NCBI GenBank assembly: GCA_964304625.1
Contig: OZ199840.1
Span: forward strand, 1,674,001-1,738,000
Length of the DNA stretch: 64,000 nt
Origin: Kudoa neothunni
Lineage: Eukaryota > Cnidaria
Reading direction: 5' to 3'
Below are positions 39,501-51,351 of the stretch, one piece after another. A program made the translations under genes and the position numbers. Numbering within the stretch: position 1 is the stretch's first letter; every line of letters begins with the position of its first letter. The notes under the pieces are model-generated. The model saw only the letters and a program-made list of their open reading frames with translations, was not told the DNA's origin and did not search any database.

Positions 39501-42500
39501 TTAACTAAAAATAATTTCCATTTTTAGATAATAGACTATTTCCAGTTGTGAGGGATTGTTTGGCAACCGACGTTCATCAATTTAGCGGCTTTGTTAATGA
39601 ACACAATGATCGAAGATTAGAAGATGATTCGTATAAACGTTCTCGAATGCTAGAACCTTATGATAATTGCTGTTTCATTTGGGCTGATGAATGTCCCCTT
39701 GATTCCTATCTAATGGAGAGTCAGTCTTTGTACGAGAGACAAAGGTTAATGTTGAATGAAACATAATATTAGAATTTATTTATATGATATTTGAATATAA
39801 TTTATTATCTAATAAATTCATTCTTTAGGCCGTTCTCAATATCCTTTAATAATAACTTTAATCGCGATTATGGAGATATCGAATTATCCACATATGTAAA
39901 CATTAGAATTCGATTCCTTTTTCGCTATAACAATTAATTTAGATACAATATGATTATTATATGCTTCATTCTTCCACGATGGGTTTAAACTTTTTGAATA
40001 ATATGATTTTTAAACATAACTGTAATGAAAATGGTTTCAAGTGTCAACATTACTCAATAAAAGGCTATATTCAGAAGCTGTTTAATGAGCCATATGACCG
40101 TAGTAATGCTCTCGAGTATGATTTTTTCATTAACAACATAATCGATAATATTCAATTTTTTAATACTTATGTTTTAGTTGTCATTATTTATAATTCTGAC
40201 AGTTTAAATGCATTAGTTTTATTCATAGACGATTTCTGGTGTAAAATGACATTAATTTTTAAATCATAGTTATTAATAAAAATATTAACATGGATTTATC
40301 TTGTTAATATAATTAATCCGCTTTTGGTAAGACCAAACATTTGGGGAATGCTTTTATTTTCATATATTAAAATATTTTGCTGCATAATGATATATAATAT
40401 TTTTTAAAAGAGTTACTTTCGTTGAAGAAAATGAATGCATAATAATTTTTAATAAACCTATGGTTTTCCCATAAAAACTAGATATATATTGATTTTTCAT
40501 TGAAACTATATATTTGTCTTTTATATAATGCTAAAAATTATTTCCATAAAAATATATTCATGTATTAAATTAACAAATTTAATTGTTAATAAATAGGTGA
40601 TGGTCTCAACAATAATGTTATTCATCGATAAAAAATGATGGTTATAAAATATTTTAAAGTTTTAGAAATTATTTTATTTTAATAAAATTTTAATATTCCA
40701 GTGATTTAAATTTTAAATATTTATTTAAGTTTTAAGATTGATATTTTTTAAATCCATAAATAAAATGAATTATTTTTTATAGATAATTTTATTTATCTTC
40801 AGGTCAATAATCAATAAAAAAATACTTTAATTTTTTTGATACTTAGTTACATCATCAAATTTTTTATTTTTATTAATATAAGTTTAAATTATTGTATTTA
40901 TTTTTTTAATGGGCAGAAAATGAAATATAATGATTTTGTATTTATGTGTGTTGTTGAATGTATATTTTATTCGATTAAGCTCTATTTATTTTAAATAACG
41001 TAATACATACTTGATTTCTTTTTTATGTTAAATGTATTTAAAATGAAAATAATATTTGAATTTAAATTACATATAATAAATAATTTATTCATATAAAAAT
41101 AAGTTTATAAAAGATTAATTAATAATATTTGGAACAATTGTTAAATATTTTAAGATGACTTAATTTTGGATATATAGTTTTTTTCAAATAATATAAAATT
41201 ATATAATAATATTTCTACATAGTTGAATAATAAATATGTATTAATGTCGAAATATTCGATAGCTCAAAACTTCAGAACTACATGTCAGCAGGAATATTTT
41301 TGGGTATTGCTTTTGGCTTCATGATTTCGTCATATTGCTTGTTTGTGATTGAAACCCGCGCTTCTAACTTACGTCATCTTTTTACAATGTACGGAATGAA
41401 CACTTGGGTTTACACGATTGGAAACGCTATGTTTGACCTAGTAATATTTCAATATATCCAACATTTCTAAATCATAATAATCTAATTAGTTTACCTGCTT
41501 ATTTTGTGTTTTCTTTTCCCTTTTAATGTTTAAAGTCACTGGCGTAAATTCAATGACTGGTAGCAATTCATTCCATACTATCGTACATTTTGTTTCATTC
41601 GCGTAAAAAGAATTCTAAAGGGCTTGATTCTTATTTTATACATATAGATACGCAACAATTCCACAGATGTATGTACTTTCTTATTTATCCAATTCTGCTG
41701 TCTCGGCATATATCAATTTGGGTGCATATAACATGATATTGAGTACTGTTGGAAACTTGATATTGGGTCTGATTGAAATGACAGGCAAAGTTGTGTTCAT
41801 TCAGTTCTTATATTTGCTAAAATTAAATATAGTTGAGTGCTGACGTCGTCTCTCTAATCAACTACTGTATGCTTATGGTTCCTCAACACACCTTCGTCAA
41901 CTCCATTTTAAATATATATAAAAATCATTTGAGTATTGAGCTAAATCAAATGCATCGTATTTTATCGGGTTTAACTTAGTTTATAATTATTATTTATATT
42001 TTTAGCTAAATATAATTTAAAAATTTACAAAAATTATCAATTTATGTTCACAGGAAGGGCTATTCTCTCATTCGTAGCTATTGGGACTATAGGAATAATT
42101 GCTCTCATCGTGATTGAAAAAATCAGCCAATATCGTAGAAGAAAATTCATCAAGAACTCAAAAAAGTATAGATTATTATCCTCAATTATTTTATCAAGAA
42201 TTTAGAAAAAATAAGCAGACAAACTACATATCTCATGAACAATCGGAATGTGATGTTATAGAAGAGAGTGGGGTAGCAACATCCGATTCGTTACAAGACT
42301 ATACGCTTAAAGCTTGCAAGCTTAAAAAAGTAAATAATTCAATAATCTTCCTTATTTATTTGACTTTTAATAATAACCACCATTCATTAAAAGGAATACT
42401 CAGGATTGCTTAAGAAAAAAGTAGTAGCTGTCAAAAATTTGTCTTTTCATTTAAAGAAAGGAGAAGTGATTTTATTGAATTATTCATTATATTCATTCAT

Positions 42501-43911
42501 ATGTTATAGTGTTTCGGCCTTTTGGGTACTAATGGGGCAGGGAAAACTACAGCCTTCAAAATTTTAACTGGAGAACTTGGTCCTAATTCTGGATGTGTAT
42601 CGTTTGGCGAAGAATCAAACGAAAAAGAGTCTTTTATGCTCATGAATTTATACATAAAATTGATGTTCATTTAGATTTTCATGTCAAAAATTATCTTATT
42701 GCCCACAGATTGATGCTTTGGATTTGTTCCTCACACCAGCTGATCATATTAGAATATTTTCTCGTTTGAAAGGATATTCCGACGATGTAACAAAGCAAGT
42801 ATGTCCATAGTTTTTTTAAATTTATTGCAATAATGTAAAACATTATTAAGATTTGCTCTAAGTTGATAAAAAAATATGACCTTATGAGTTTTTCAAATAC
42901 AATGGTGAAGAATCTCAGTCTTGGAAATAGAAGGAAGTTGATGGTTTCATTATGTGAGATATCCAGACCAAAAATTATCTTCTATGATGAACCTACTGCT
43001 GGAATGGATCCAACCGCCAAGAGAAAAATTTGGGGAGCTATCCAAGGGCTTATTAAACATGGGACAAGCGTTATTCTGACCTCTCATAAGTAACGCTATT
43101 TATTATCCTCTATAATTAATGCATTTGCCTAAATTAAACGTATCTTCTAATAAGTATTTTAATTTTAGTATGAGCGAGTGCCAAGTTTTATGTGATCGAT
43201 TAGGAATCTTGGTGAAAGGACAACTTGGTTGCATCGGTTCCCCTCAACATTTATCTAACAAATTTGGAGACGAATATGAAATAATTGTGAAAATTCGTTT
43301 TGGTGAAATAGATAATGTTATAGCATTATTTTCTAAATTTCTTCCGTTTGCCAATATTGAGGTATTCATGATATTACTATATCTTTTAAAAATAAAAATT
43401 GTGATCTTAATATAATTGATCTCAAATTTTACTTAATATTCTCTAATATTAATAAAGATTAAATTTGTTAAATTTGAATAGGAAACCCACATGGAAACAA
43501 TTCATTACAAAGTTCCTACTAGACAACATACTATCAGCACAATATTCAAAGCCTTAATTAACATATCTCAACAAACTGACATTGAAAGTTTCTCGGTTAG
43601 TCAAACAAAGCTAGAAGAGGTAATATTAATCGTAAATAATTTTTTTTATTAATTTCATTAGATATTTATTAATCTATTATCAAAAAGTTAATTCTTCTCC
43701 AAAAATATGAAACTCATATATTAATGATTTTATCAGTTTTATTTACATAGTTATTCGACGTTTATTCTATTAATCTTATTTATATCGCAACGCTACATTT
43801 ATTTAGTTCCAGTTTTTGTATTAAAAAAATATTACATCGCAGGGCAAACTTTGGCCTCCGGCATTTGTCGACGCATACGCGAGAGTAAAAAAGACTAATA
43901 GCTCAAATTAG
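28072..43911 (+). CDS. ABCA-family full transporter (ABCA1-like lipid transporter)
   Basis: A single plus-strand gene of about 30 exons encodes the whole ABCA architecture: TM1, large extracellular loop, TM2-6, NBD1, regulatory region, TM7, second extracellular loop, TM8-12, NBD2 and a short tail. The start ATG 28072 gives [15 protein letters not shown], matching the N-terminal RLLLWKN cytoplasmic helix of ABCA proteins. The stop at 43909-43911 follows VKKTNSSN. Proteins of this family move phospholipids or sterols across the plasma or organelle membrane using ATP. Most exon joins were checked and keep frame; introns run from 35 nt to 4.2 kb. The extracellular loops are shorter than in human ABCA1. 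Unsettled points are the exons at 28810-29367, the junction after 36515, and a frame change in an A6 run near 42116. Parts are described in the next four entries. Confidence 0.9.
29640..33858. other. 4.2-kb ABCA intron
   Basis: Apart from the 30232-31227 element no coding sequence is recognised. A 7-bp inverted repeat CCTCGAA/TTCGAGG spans about 31683-31729, next to GGGTTAA. A less A+T-rich patch at about 32460-32560 is unidentified. Confidence 0.6.
30232..31227. mobile_element. 1-kb TTAA/hairpin element inside an ABCA intron
   Basis: The left end is TCAA-CCTCTAAGGAATTTT then the hairpin GGGGTCTTTTGGACCCC (30247-30263). The right end, read inward from 31227, is CCCTCCAAGGATCTTT then GGGGTCCATAAGGCCCC (31195-31211). 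The tips match at 13 of 15 positions, and the spacing to the hairpin (15-16 nt) is the same at both ends. The flanks are worn from TTAA. The interior is A+T-rich and non-autonomous. It holds one 51-aa minus-strand frame (30884-30729, [18 protein letters not shown]...) of unknown origin. It sits within ABCA intron 29633-33858. Confidence 0.6.
34420..34447. repeat. (AT)n microsatellite in ABCA intron
   Basis: About 14 uninterrupted AT units in the intron 34347-35234. Confidence 0.95.
37640..38943 (+). CDS. ABCA part 2: nucleotide-binding domain 1
   Basis: Exons: 37640-37795 (linker), 37838-38157, 38197-38393, 38439-38593, and 38696 onward. The Walker A is GPNGSGKST (about 37917-37945). The Q-loop is in [15 protein letters not shown]. 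The signature is LSEGMKRKL, with Glu where human ABCA1 has Gly (LSGGM). The Walker B is [17 protein letters not shown] and the H-loop is [10 protein letters not shown]. The intron after 38593 starts with GC (AAG/GCAATG...) and ends at ATATTTAG, giving an in-frame GC-AG intron of 102 nt. The regulatory subdomain after it includes [20 protein letters not shown], the family's Y-G-x-x-x-x-x-L-E-E-V-F motif. Introns 38158-38196 (39 nt) and 38394-38438 (45 nt) are short. Confidence 0.9.
38944..42120 (+). CDS. ABCA part 3: linker, TM7, extracellular loop 2, TM8-12
   Basis: Exon 38696-39485 continues with an acidic linker ([17 protein letters not shown]) and TM7 ([17 protein letters not shown]). Then 39528-39744 (Cys-bearing loop, [10 protein letters not shown]), 39829-39895, and 39943 to about 40190. 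The last carries [19 protein letters not shown], corresponding to the NNxxYHxxxxxLNxxxNA motif. A 1.1-kb intron follows. Then come 41263-41440 ([31 protein letters not shown]), 41490-41602, 41648-41789, 41833-41968, and 42054 onward ([20 protein letters not shown]), giving TM8-12. Exons 41263-41968 keep frame exactly. The frame changes near 42116 in a run of six A. The linker to NBD2 ([14 protein letters not shown]...) follows. Confidence 0.8.
42121..43911 (+). CDS. ABCA part 4: nucleotide-binding domain 2 and C-terminus
   Basis: Exons: to about 42330, 42415-42465 ([15 protein letters not shown]), 42510 to about 42625 (Walker [10 protein letters not shown]), about 42675-42799 (Q-loop [16 protein letters not shown]), about 42854-43089 (signature region [10 protein letters not shown], Walker [18 protein letters not shown]), 43169 to about 43360 (H-loop side, [13 protein letters not shown]), 43482-43619 ([12 protein letters not shown]) and 43843-43911. 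The signature SLGN departs from the family's SGGN. The intron 43090-43168 splits the H-loop region (TSH/N-MSEC). The C-terminal [10 protein letters not shown] corresponds to VFVNFA near the end of ABCA proteins. The last exon is joined by an intron of 223 nt. Confidence 0.85.
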
Positions 43912-45157
43912 GTTAGATGTTATTTATAAAACATAGGAATTATGATTCATTATTATTTGAGTTTTTAGTTATAAGTTGTTGCAACGGCTTTAAATAAAAA
44001 TAAATCATAATATGGGTGGTAATTATGACATGTTTTTAAAGTTATTTATTTTTGTGATACTTTACTTTGGGGATCATAGGTAGGATTACACAATTGTAAC
44101 ATTATTTCATGTTGAGTAGAACTTTCTTGGATTTTGATGTTTATAGTAAATGTCATTTATCCTGAATGAGCTTGCTCGAAACGGGATTGGAAACGCCTAT
44201 TAAAAATTTCGGCATTGTTGGAGGTAAGTTTAATATTATTGAATATTTGATCATAGTCATTCCGCGATTCATTGTAATATTTCTTACTATTAATACAGTT
44301 TTTATTACATTATTCTAGGAAATCATCTGTATTCATATTTTTAAATTCATTCTCGACGAAATCTTTAGGTGCAAACGCAAGTAAGGAAATATATTTGAGG
44401 TAAAAAAACAACATGATATATCATATTTTTTTTAGTTTATAAATGACAAAATTTACATTAACGTTATTATTCATTTTGTTTAATTTGTGTAATAAATTAT
44501 TAATGCCCCCGCGCATGTGCCTACAAAAATTGGGAATTCCACATATTATAATTGTTATAAAATTGTATACTTATAAAAAAATTTTTTTATTTTTAATTTT
44601 TGGTGTTTACTTTAAAGGTATTTATTGTTATATAATTAATACTTTATCCAATATTTTTCAATAACTTTTAAATAATGACGCAACATTTTTATTTTCTCTT
44701 AATCTAATTATATTTTATTTTCTAATCAAGCAGAATGTTTTCCTGAAAATAAACGGAAAATACCGTGTAATATTTTATCATTATAGCCGAAAGCATGTTG
44801 AATACATTAAAAAAACGACTTAAGAATTTTGAAACTACATATAAGCTGTAAATTATACTTTGATTGTGTAATTTATGTAGAGTAAAACATAAATCTAAAG
44901 GGATGGGTGGTTTAAGAACTATGTCTATTCAACAAAGTGACGTAAATCGGTTTATTAGTAATAATTTAATTTTGGATTCTAATATTATAGTGACTTCGAA
45001 ATTTATTTATATAAAAAATACATTAAAAGTATTTATAAAATTGGTTATAAAATATATTTAACACTTATTCGGTACAATATATATATATATATATTGATTT
45101 GGGGCCATTTGATTTGTTGAATAAAGCGATATCTTTCGGAGTGGATTATCCAAAAAA
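43912..45157. other. Intergenic between ABCA and surface gene A
   Basis: Mostly A+T-rich. A 58-nt open stretch from ATG 44166 to a perfect GTAAGT donor at 44224 (MSLLETGLETPIKNFGIVG) could be a small first exon. I could not find a convincing continuation. The frame 44864-45061 begins with reasonable composition (SKGMGGLRTMSIQQSDVNRF) but is unidentified. A (TA)n tract lies at about 45079-45097. Confidence 0.35.
44510..44521. promoter_or_regulatory. NRF1-like site upstream of surface gene A
   Basis: CGCGCATGTGCC has one mismatch to the GCGCATGCGC palindrome. It lies about 640 bp before the start codon of gene A. Confidence 0.25.
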
Positions 45158-48139
45158 ATGAAGAGTCAAAGTTATTATTTCGGGATTTTTCTTATTCTAT
45201 ACTGTAAAAATATATATTTTTACTAAAATTTTTGTGATTTTAATAGTAAAAATTTTTCTTCTAAATGCAGAAGTTGCAAGTCCTGCTCCGGTAACGACGG
45301 TTAACTCACTTTCATACAAAATTGAGAAAGTTGATGAGAATATGAGGGTCCATTTAACATTTAGTGGTGGAAGTTACTCTTCTTCACAAAAATGCTACAT
45401 TAAAAAGTCTAATGAGGCTGGCGTAGCCTATGCAGAGATCAATCCTTGCCCTGAAACTAATTCCGAGGCTGGAGACAACAAATGCGTTATAACGTGTAAT
45501 GGGAGTGATAATAAATTTACATTTGACGGATTTTCACCAAGAACAAAATATATTGAAGTTTTTGACGCGAATGGTATTACAGAAGCTGCTGGAAAAACCA
45601 CCGGTGGAACTGTCCTTGGATTAGAGATACGTAAATTTATATTGTTATAATTTTTAAATAATATTTATAGCGCTTTTGGTAAATCCACAAGTTTCAGTAA
45701 GTATTACAAATGATAAAAAATTGCAATTAAGGACGAAAACATGTAAACAAGTTGCATGTCCCATATACTACAAGGGTATTCAATATGTTGCAGGGACAGC
45801 TGGGAGTAGTTGTATTGCACATAACAGTGCTAATGAAGTAGAATTTGATATAATGATACCACATTATGAAATGAAATGCGAGGGTTATCCTAGTTTCTTT
45901 TATAAATTGCGAAATAAACATACTTTGATGAACACCGATGTTTATATACCACAGTATTATGTGACATACAGCAACACTGAAAAAACAAAATACTTACTAA
46001 AATTCACTAATAAATTTCCATTTGAAATTTGCCGGTTTGGAATTAAACTACTGTCAACTCAAATTACTTCTCAAACATCTAATGAGTACACTTCGAATTG
46101 TGGAGGGGCAAATAAACCTTGTTTTGCTCCATGCAATAATGTGGAACTTATTTTCACAACTTCCAACAGCGTTATTGAGATATTGATTCAAACGAGATAT
46201 TTCTCACTACAAAAAAATACCGACGGTAATAGTTACGACGGTTATAAACAGAAGAAATTTGGTAATTAATGAATAATTATTATTGAATCAACTATATTTA
46301 GTTGTTTCTAAAACTATTGATAGTGGCGATTCTGTTGAATTATTATCAGCTTACTCCGCTACTGGTGTTACATTAGATGTGCGTTTATTTAATCCAACTG
46401 CTAACCCAAAATTTACATCCTGTACCGTAAGTTATTACGCTGCTGATAAACCTGCATCAATTGCTACAAGTGCGATGTGTACTGTTAATACTAATGAGCA
46501 GGATTGTGCTACTACATGTACTGATGCGTTAACAATATCACGGTTACCTAGCGGGAAACCGTATATACTTGAAATAAAGGCAGCGACAACAGAACCTTCA
46601 ACTAATGGAGTCCCCTCTGCGTTTATAGAGCATATATTTTTTAGAACGAGTAAAAATAAAAAAAACTTATTAAAAATTTAGAATCATTTAGAACAAGCCG
46701 AAGCAAACACATTTCCCGACGTTACACCAACCTTACGTGATACGAGTTTAAGTATAAAAGCACTTGAGGTTACAATTGAAGCTTCAAAAGACGATATCAC
46801 CTGTGCCTACTACCTTAGCCCTCGAGGTAAGGATGTTTACGTATGTGCAATGTGTCAAGATAGTTATCCTTGCAGAGGATACTGTAGAGAGCCTCAAACT
46901 ATTATGGGATTAAGCCCAGGAACAGAGTATGATCTTAAAATAGTTGCACACAAAGATTACGGTATCAAAGTTCACGGAATTACTACAAGTAAAAAAATGC
47001 TGATGTGAAATTAAATAAATAATTGTTAAGCAATGTCAACACTTAGACTCGAAAAGAAATTTTTGGACAAAGGTTTCAAAGTGATAGGTTCATTGTTATC
47101 GCCACATCCAACGGCTGTTTGTCATTACAAAATAAAAGTTAAGGTAGGCGAATCATATGATTTAATACACGAATGTCCTGCAGCACCTCCAGTAGGAAAC
47201 ACTGAAAATGCTCCTTCAAAATCAGTACTCTCTAAAATAGGAGTGGCTAGATCGGCAAACCAACCATCAACAAATCTAACACCCACAACTACCAACGTCG
47301 CAATTCCTAATTGTCGAACATTGCCTTTATGCAACAATATCGTATTCAGTGAAGGATACGAAGCAGAAAAGGAATACCAGGTTTTAGTGACTGCTGTCGG
47401 TAGGTCCGTTGAAGTTCCAATAAATATACCCAAAAGTAATAATTTTTCATCTAAAATTATATCTATATTTACGAATAAATATACCTTTTGAAAAAAATTA
47501 TCCAAATTTATTAATAAATGAATTTGTTATAAATGTAATTTACTAGTTTAATAACAAAGGTTAAATTAGACCCTCTTCTTAAATCTCCTGAGGACCCTAC
47601 AAAGGAAATAGCAGTGGTGATCACACGTGTTGACAAAACTTTAAGTGTAAAAACAACACTGCCAGAAAACGTGAATTCAAATTCGGTATGCAAATGGAAA
47701 TTAACAAATTCGGAGGATACTTCTAATCCGATCGTAAAAAAATGCATGGCAATTGGTAAAGGTTGTACGGTGTTTCCTCCATGCAAAGAATTCACCATTA
47801 ACGAAGTCGAAGATACCAGCAATTATCACTTGGCAGTATTTGTTAGTGGAAACGAACAAATTTATGGAATTGGGGAAATAAATCAAGGTAGCTTATTTTT
47901 ATTGCTTTATCAAATTTTCAATAATATTAATAAAAATAGGCGAAGCCTCAAACAAATCTACGTAACTTTAATATGTGAATATCATTATACATTTATTTAG
48001 ATCTAAAAATTCGATGTAAAGTAACCTGGAATTACTTTTTTTAATTATCATATTTAGAATTGTTGCAGTTATAGTTCCAGTTGCTATCGTTGTAATCGGA
48101 ATTGGTTTCTACTTTGGTTACTGGAAAAATAGAAGTTAG
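45158..48139 (+). CDS. Single-pass surface protein of FN3-like modules (gene A)
   Basis: Nine exons join without a break to 830 aa: 45158-45203, 45247-45630, 45671-46261, 46302-46649, 46692-46988, 47031-47435, 47570-47887, 47940-47961 and 48058-48139. Exon 1 and the start of exon 2 give a signal peptide (YYFGIFLILYLKIFLLNA). Exons 2-7 all begin and end in phase 1, and each carries one or two Cys-bearing beta-rich modules. Several end in FN3-type strands, for example LSPGTEYDLKIVAHKDYG and FSPRTKYIEVF. Exon 8 is a 22-nt micro-exon. Exon 9 encodes a membrane helix (VAVIVPVAIVVIGIGFYFGY) and the short tail WKNRS. Introns are 40-43 nt except the 134-nt sixth, the 52-nt seventh and the 96-nt eighth. 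I do not recognise the protein; the topology indicates a type I surface receptor or adhesin. Long minus-strand frames at 47125-47822 are shadows. Confidence 0.85.
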
Positions 48140-49400
48140 AGAAGTTCATATAAAGATTAATTTATAATAACTAGAATACATCTAGATAATAGAAATCATT
48201 ATCTTTTATAAATTTTAACTAAAAATTTTTTCCTACTGTTTCTTATTAAAAATGAGACTAATGACATTTTAATTCATTTTAAATAATTATAATATATTTA
48301 CTCAGATAACCCTAAAATACACAATGAATAATTTTTTTGCACGTTATTTTTTCATAATTTTTTAAATATTTTCTAAAATATTAAAATCTTTTATCACTCT
48401 GCTAAATAATAACTGCACCTTTAATAAAAATTACTAATTATGTTCCTTTACTTCCTTATAATCTTATTTTAAACTTAATATCATTTATTCATTTAAGAAT
48501 AGCATTTTTACATAAAACAAAAATATTAATGTAAGAACAATAAATGTGTAATTGTATTCAAAAATTCAATAAATTTATTTTTTTATATCGTATAAATAAT
48601 ATAAAATTATTTTAAATAAAGTGATGAGTTAATTATATAATTTAAGATTTCAATATATAAGATGACTGTTAACTTCCAACGACCATTACTCTGAAATAAG
48701 CGAACTTTAATCCTGTTATTATTATAAATTATTTTGGGAAAGGTGTAATCTGCTTAACCAATTTAAATTCTATAAAATCCTCACTTTTAAATAGTTTGAT
48801 AACTTTTGGAGTTTTAGTACTAAAAATATAATTCGAACTTTATTTAATGATTAAAATTTCCATTAATGTCTTCCTTTAATATCAGAAGAAAATATTTTTA
48901 CGATCCTATTTAATTATACGTAGACATATTTAGGATTTTACTTAGTAAATAGATAACATTATAATTTATAAACATTTCTGATCATTTATTAATAGCTAGA
49001 ATGAATTCATATTAGTGTAGATATTTTTGTAAACTCGTATACGAAAACTTTCTAAATGAATAAATTCAACTATTTTAGTAGATTAATTCAAATAAAAATT
49101 ATACCACCAATTTGATGGTAATTAAGATTAATATATTCGAATTTTTATAATGAACTGTAAAAAAGCTTTATTCCAATTTATCAATCTAAGACTTATGCTT
49201 TACATATAAAAATAATGGATATGAATTACCTGTTGTTTCGATTTAAAATTTCGTAATTATAAGCAATGAATGAATTGAATAGGGAACACCCAAGAGTAGC
49301 AACACAATGTAAACGAAGATTTTGTTTAGTTTTGGATTTAAGTCTATGAAGTAGCTACATTACCAATATAGACCTACTTTATATATATTTTAGACAAACG
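48140..49400. other. A+T-rich intergenic
   Basis: No gene recognised. The last bases (TATTTTAG at about 49386-49393) could be a splice acceptor for a 5' untranslated exon of the next gene. Confidence 0.4.
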
Positions 49401-49725
49401 ATGAATACTATAGAATCAAATAATCATTTATCTCGAGCATCTGTATTGGTTATCAGTAGTGTCTGCTATTTACTATTTAGCCTGTTGGTCTTTTTAGTTG
49501 ATTATTACAAAGGTGATTTACTCCATTTTATTATTATGTGATAGTTAAGGATCGTTTCATAATTTTATAGAATATTTCCAAAAACGATTTGGTTTAAGAA
49601 CCAAGAAACCTCAAACAGATTGGTCTATTATACCTAGAGCAGCGGATTTGAAATCAACAACCCCACGCTTGTCCGGTGTAAAAACGAATAATTCTCCCGC
49701 TATTTCAGCCGTAAATCGACCTTAA
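49401..49725 (+). CDS. Small single-pass membrane protein (88 aa)
   Basis: Two exons, 49401-49512 and 49571-49725, join in phase 1 through a 58-nt GT-AG intron. The N-terminus MNTIESNNHLSRA is followed by one membrane helix (SVLVISSVCYLLFSLLVFLV). A basic then Ser/Pro-rich tail follows (RFGLRTKKPQTDWSI, ending SAVNRP). No family recognised. Positive residues after the helix suggest that the C-terminal tail is cytoplasmic. The gene is tail-to-tail with the EHD gene; only 75 bp separate the two stop codons. Confidence 0.6.
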
Positions 49726-49800
49726 AATAGAAAACTTTATCTCATATATAGACATATAATAAATATTTTATGAAATTTTGCGCAAATATTAAGAAGTTTT

Positions 49801-51351
49801 TTAGGGTTCTATTTCATTGTATCTTGGTGGACGGGTGTAATTATTGAATTCCATCTTCCATATATACGTATCAAAAATTCCACCTTCAAGGATCTAAAGG
49901 TTAAATAATTATTATTTATAAAAATAAAAAACTACCAGTCGAGAATCATTGATGAGAGTGAGCGTTTGGATTTGTTTTATAATTTCGGGTATCTGGAAAG
50001 AAATAAGATTTTTACATTGTTCACAAGAGATTGTTTAAGTCGGTTAAAGTTTGAAAATCGGAATCGTTCAAGGGATTTTCTCATAGTATGAACATTAGGA
50101 AAGTCACCAATATGGACGCCATGTTTTTTCGATAGCTCGACGTAGATATTACGCAAATTATCGAGTAAGTAACGTTTGGTTTCGTCTTCGTTAAAAAATG
50201 TGGTTTCGTTTTTCAAATAAGACACAATATAGGCATTAATCTACACCATAGATAAAATAACACCACCAATAAAAATTTACAATTGCAAGATGAGCTCGTT
50301 TGATGAAATCATTGATCTTACTTAGAAGGGCTGTTTTTGGTAGATTTTTAATTTCATTCAGCAGTTCTATTTGTTCATTATCGAACAGATTTGTAAATGT
50401 TTGGTTATCATAGTTGAAAATCCCTCCGAATGTGCCGACATACACTCTGGGTGTTTCGGCCGAATTGAACAATTGTGTAAGATTCCACATAAACGAACCA
50501 TAAATCCGCATCAATTGTTGGCTATTGTAACTAGATAAATAAATAAAAATCGTAAACGTTTTATCCTTAACCACATTCACTTACATTTCAGCTTTGTTCA
50601 GCACCATTCTAACTTTGGTTAGATGGGGTGATAGCATTTTTAGTAATTCTAACTCTTGAAATGAGAAATTGATCTTTTGACAATCAAACATGAATATAAT
50701 AAGATCAGCTTTTTCTACGAACCATCGGATTGCTTGTTGATAGCTTAATTTGCGATCTTGATTGTCCTTGGCTGTGAAAATCAATCCAGGTGTATCAATC
50801 ACAGTTAAACGTTCAAGAATTGGATTGTCCGATTCGATGCATTGCATTTTTTCCAAAAAACTGTTTCCAAACTGAGCGAAATCGCTGTAACTTTTAGTAC
50901 TATCACTTGCCAGTAGATTCCCAGGTATTGCTCTATTTTGCTGCCCATGAACTATTACATTAAATTGTTGGGTGGTGGGTTCTGGTCCAATTCGAGACGA
51001 TTTATATTCATCATTTAACAAATAGCGAATCAGTGATGTTTTCCCTGAGCAAATCTGACCCATAATCAAAACAATTGGCACATGTGTAAATTGTTGAGGG
51101 GTTAATTTTGGCGAAATCAATCTCTGAAAACAATAACTATTTTCCAACGGCCACAGTACAGTCTCATACAGATGGTGTAAATTGGCAAAGAACTTTTTCA
51201 AAGAGAATAAATCATGTGGTGATTCTTCTTTTAACTTGTTATTGTGCTTATTTTTGGCAGCGCCGTTACAGGTATATTGCGTAGTAGGTAGACAAAAACA
51301 ACCTTTTTTCATGAGTAAGTTCCCTAATACTCCATTATCATTGTTGGCCAT
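49801..51351 (-). CDS. EHD-type dynamin-like ATPase lacking the EH domain
   Basis: Five exons (51351-50585, 50530-50281, 50240-50016, 49992-49936, 49893-49801) join in frame to 463 aa. The P-loop is GQICSGKTSLIRYL (EHDs: GQYSTGKTTFIRHL). RIGPEPTTQQF matches the switch RIGPEPTTDSF. Then come IDTPGL, VLNKAE, QQLMRIYGSFMWNL, a KINDFIKRAHLAI helix, and GDFPNV...FSNFNRLKQSLV (EHD: GDFPSLRKMQ...FSKFQALKPKL). The last exon, ILEGGIFDTYIW then TRPPRYNEIEP, corresponds to VKGGAFDG and to the very start of the EH domain (KPTYDEIF), where it stops. EHDs bind ATP and tubulate membranes in endocytic recycling. The EH domain that binds NPF motifs is missing. Introns are 54, 40, 23 and 42 nt. The N-terminus (MANNDNGVLGNLL...) is longer than usual. 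Start 51351 is the first ATG; an upstream exon is possible. Confidence 0.9.

Noticed and set aside
46650-46681. A 32-nt intron in gene A
   Set aside because: This acceptor breaks the frame. The next AG at 46690-46691 keeps phase 1 and matches gene B, so the intron is 42 nt.
47125-47822. Long minus-strand frames over gene A exons 6 and 7
   Set aside because: The plus-strand exons are conserved in paralogue B with matching phases; the minus frames are not.
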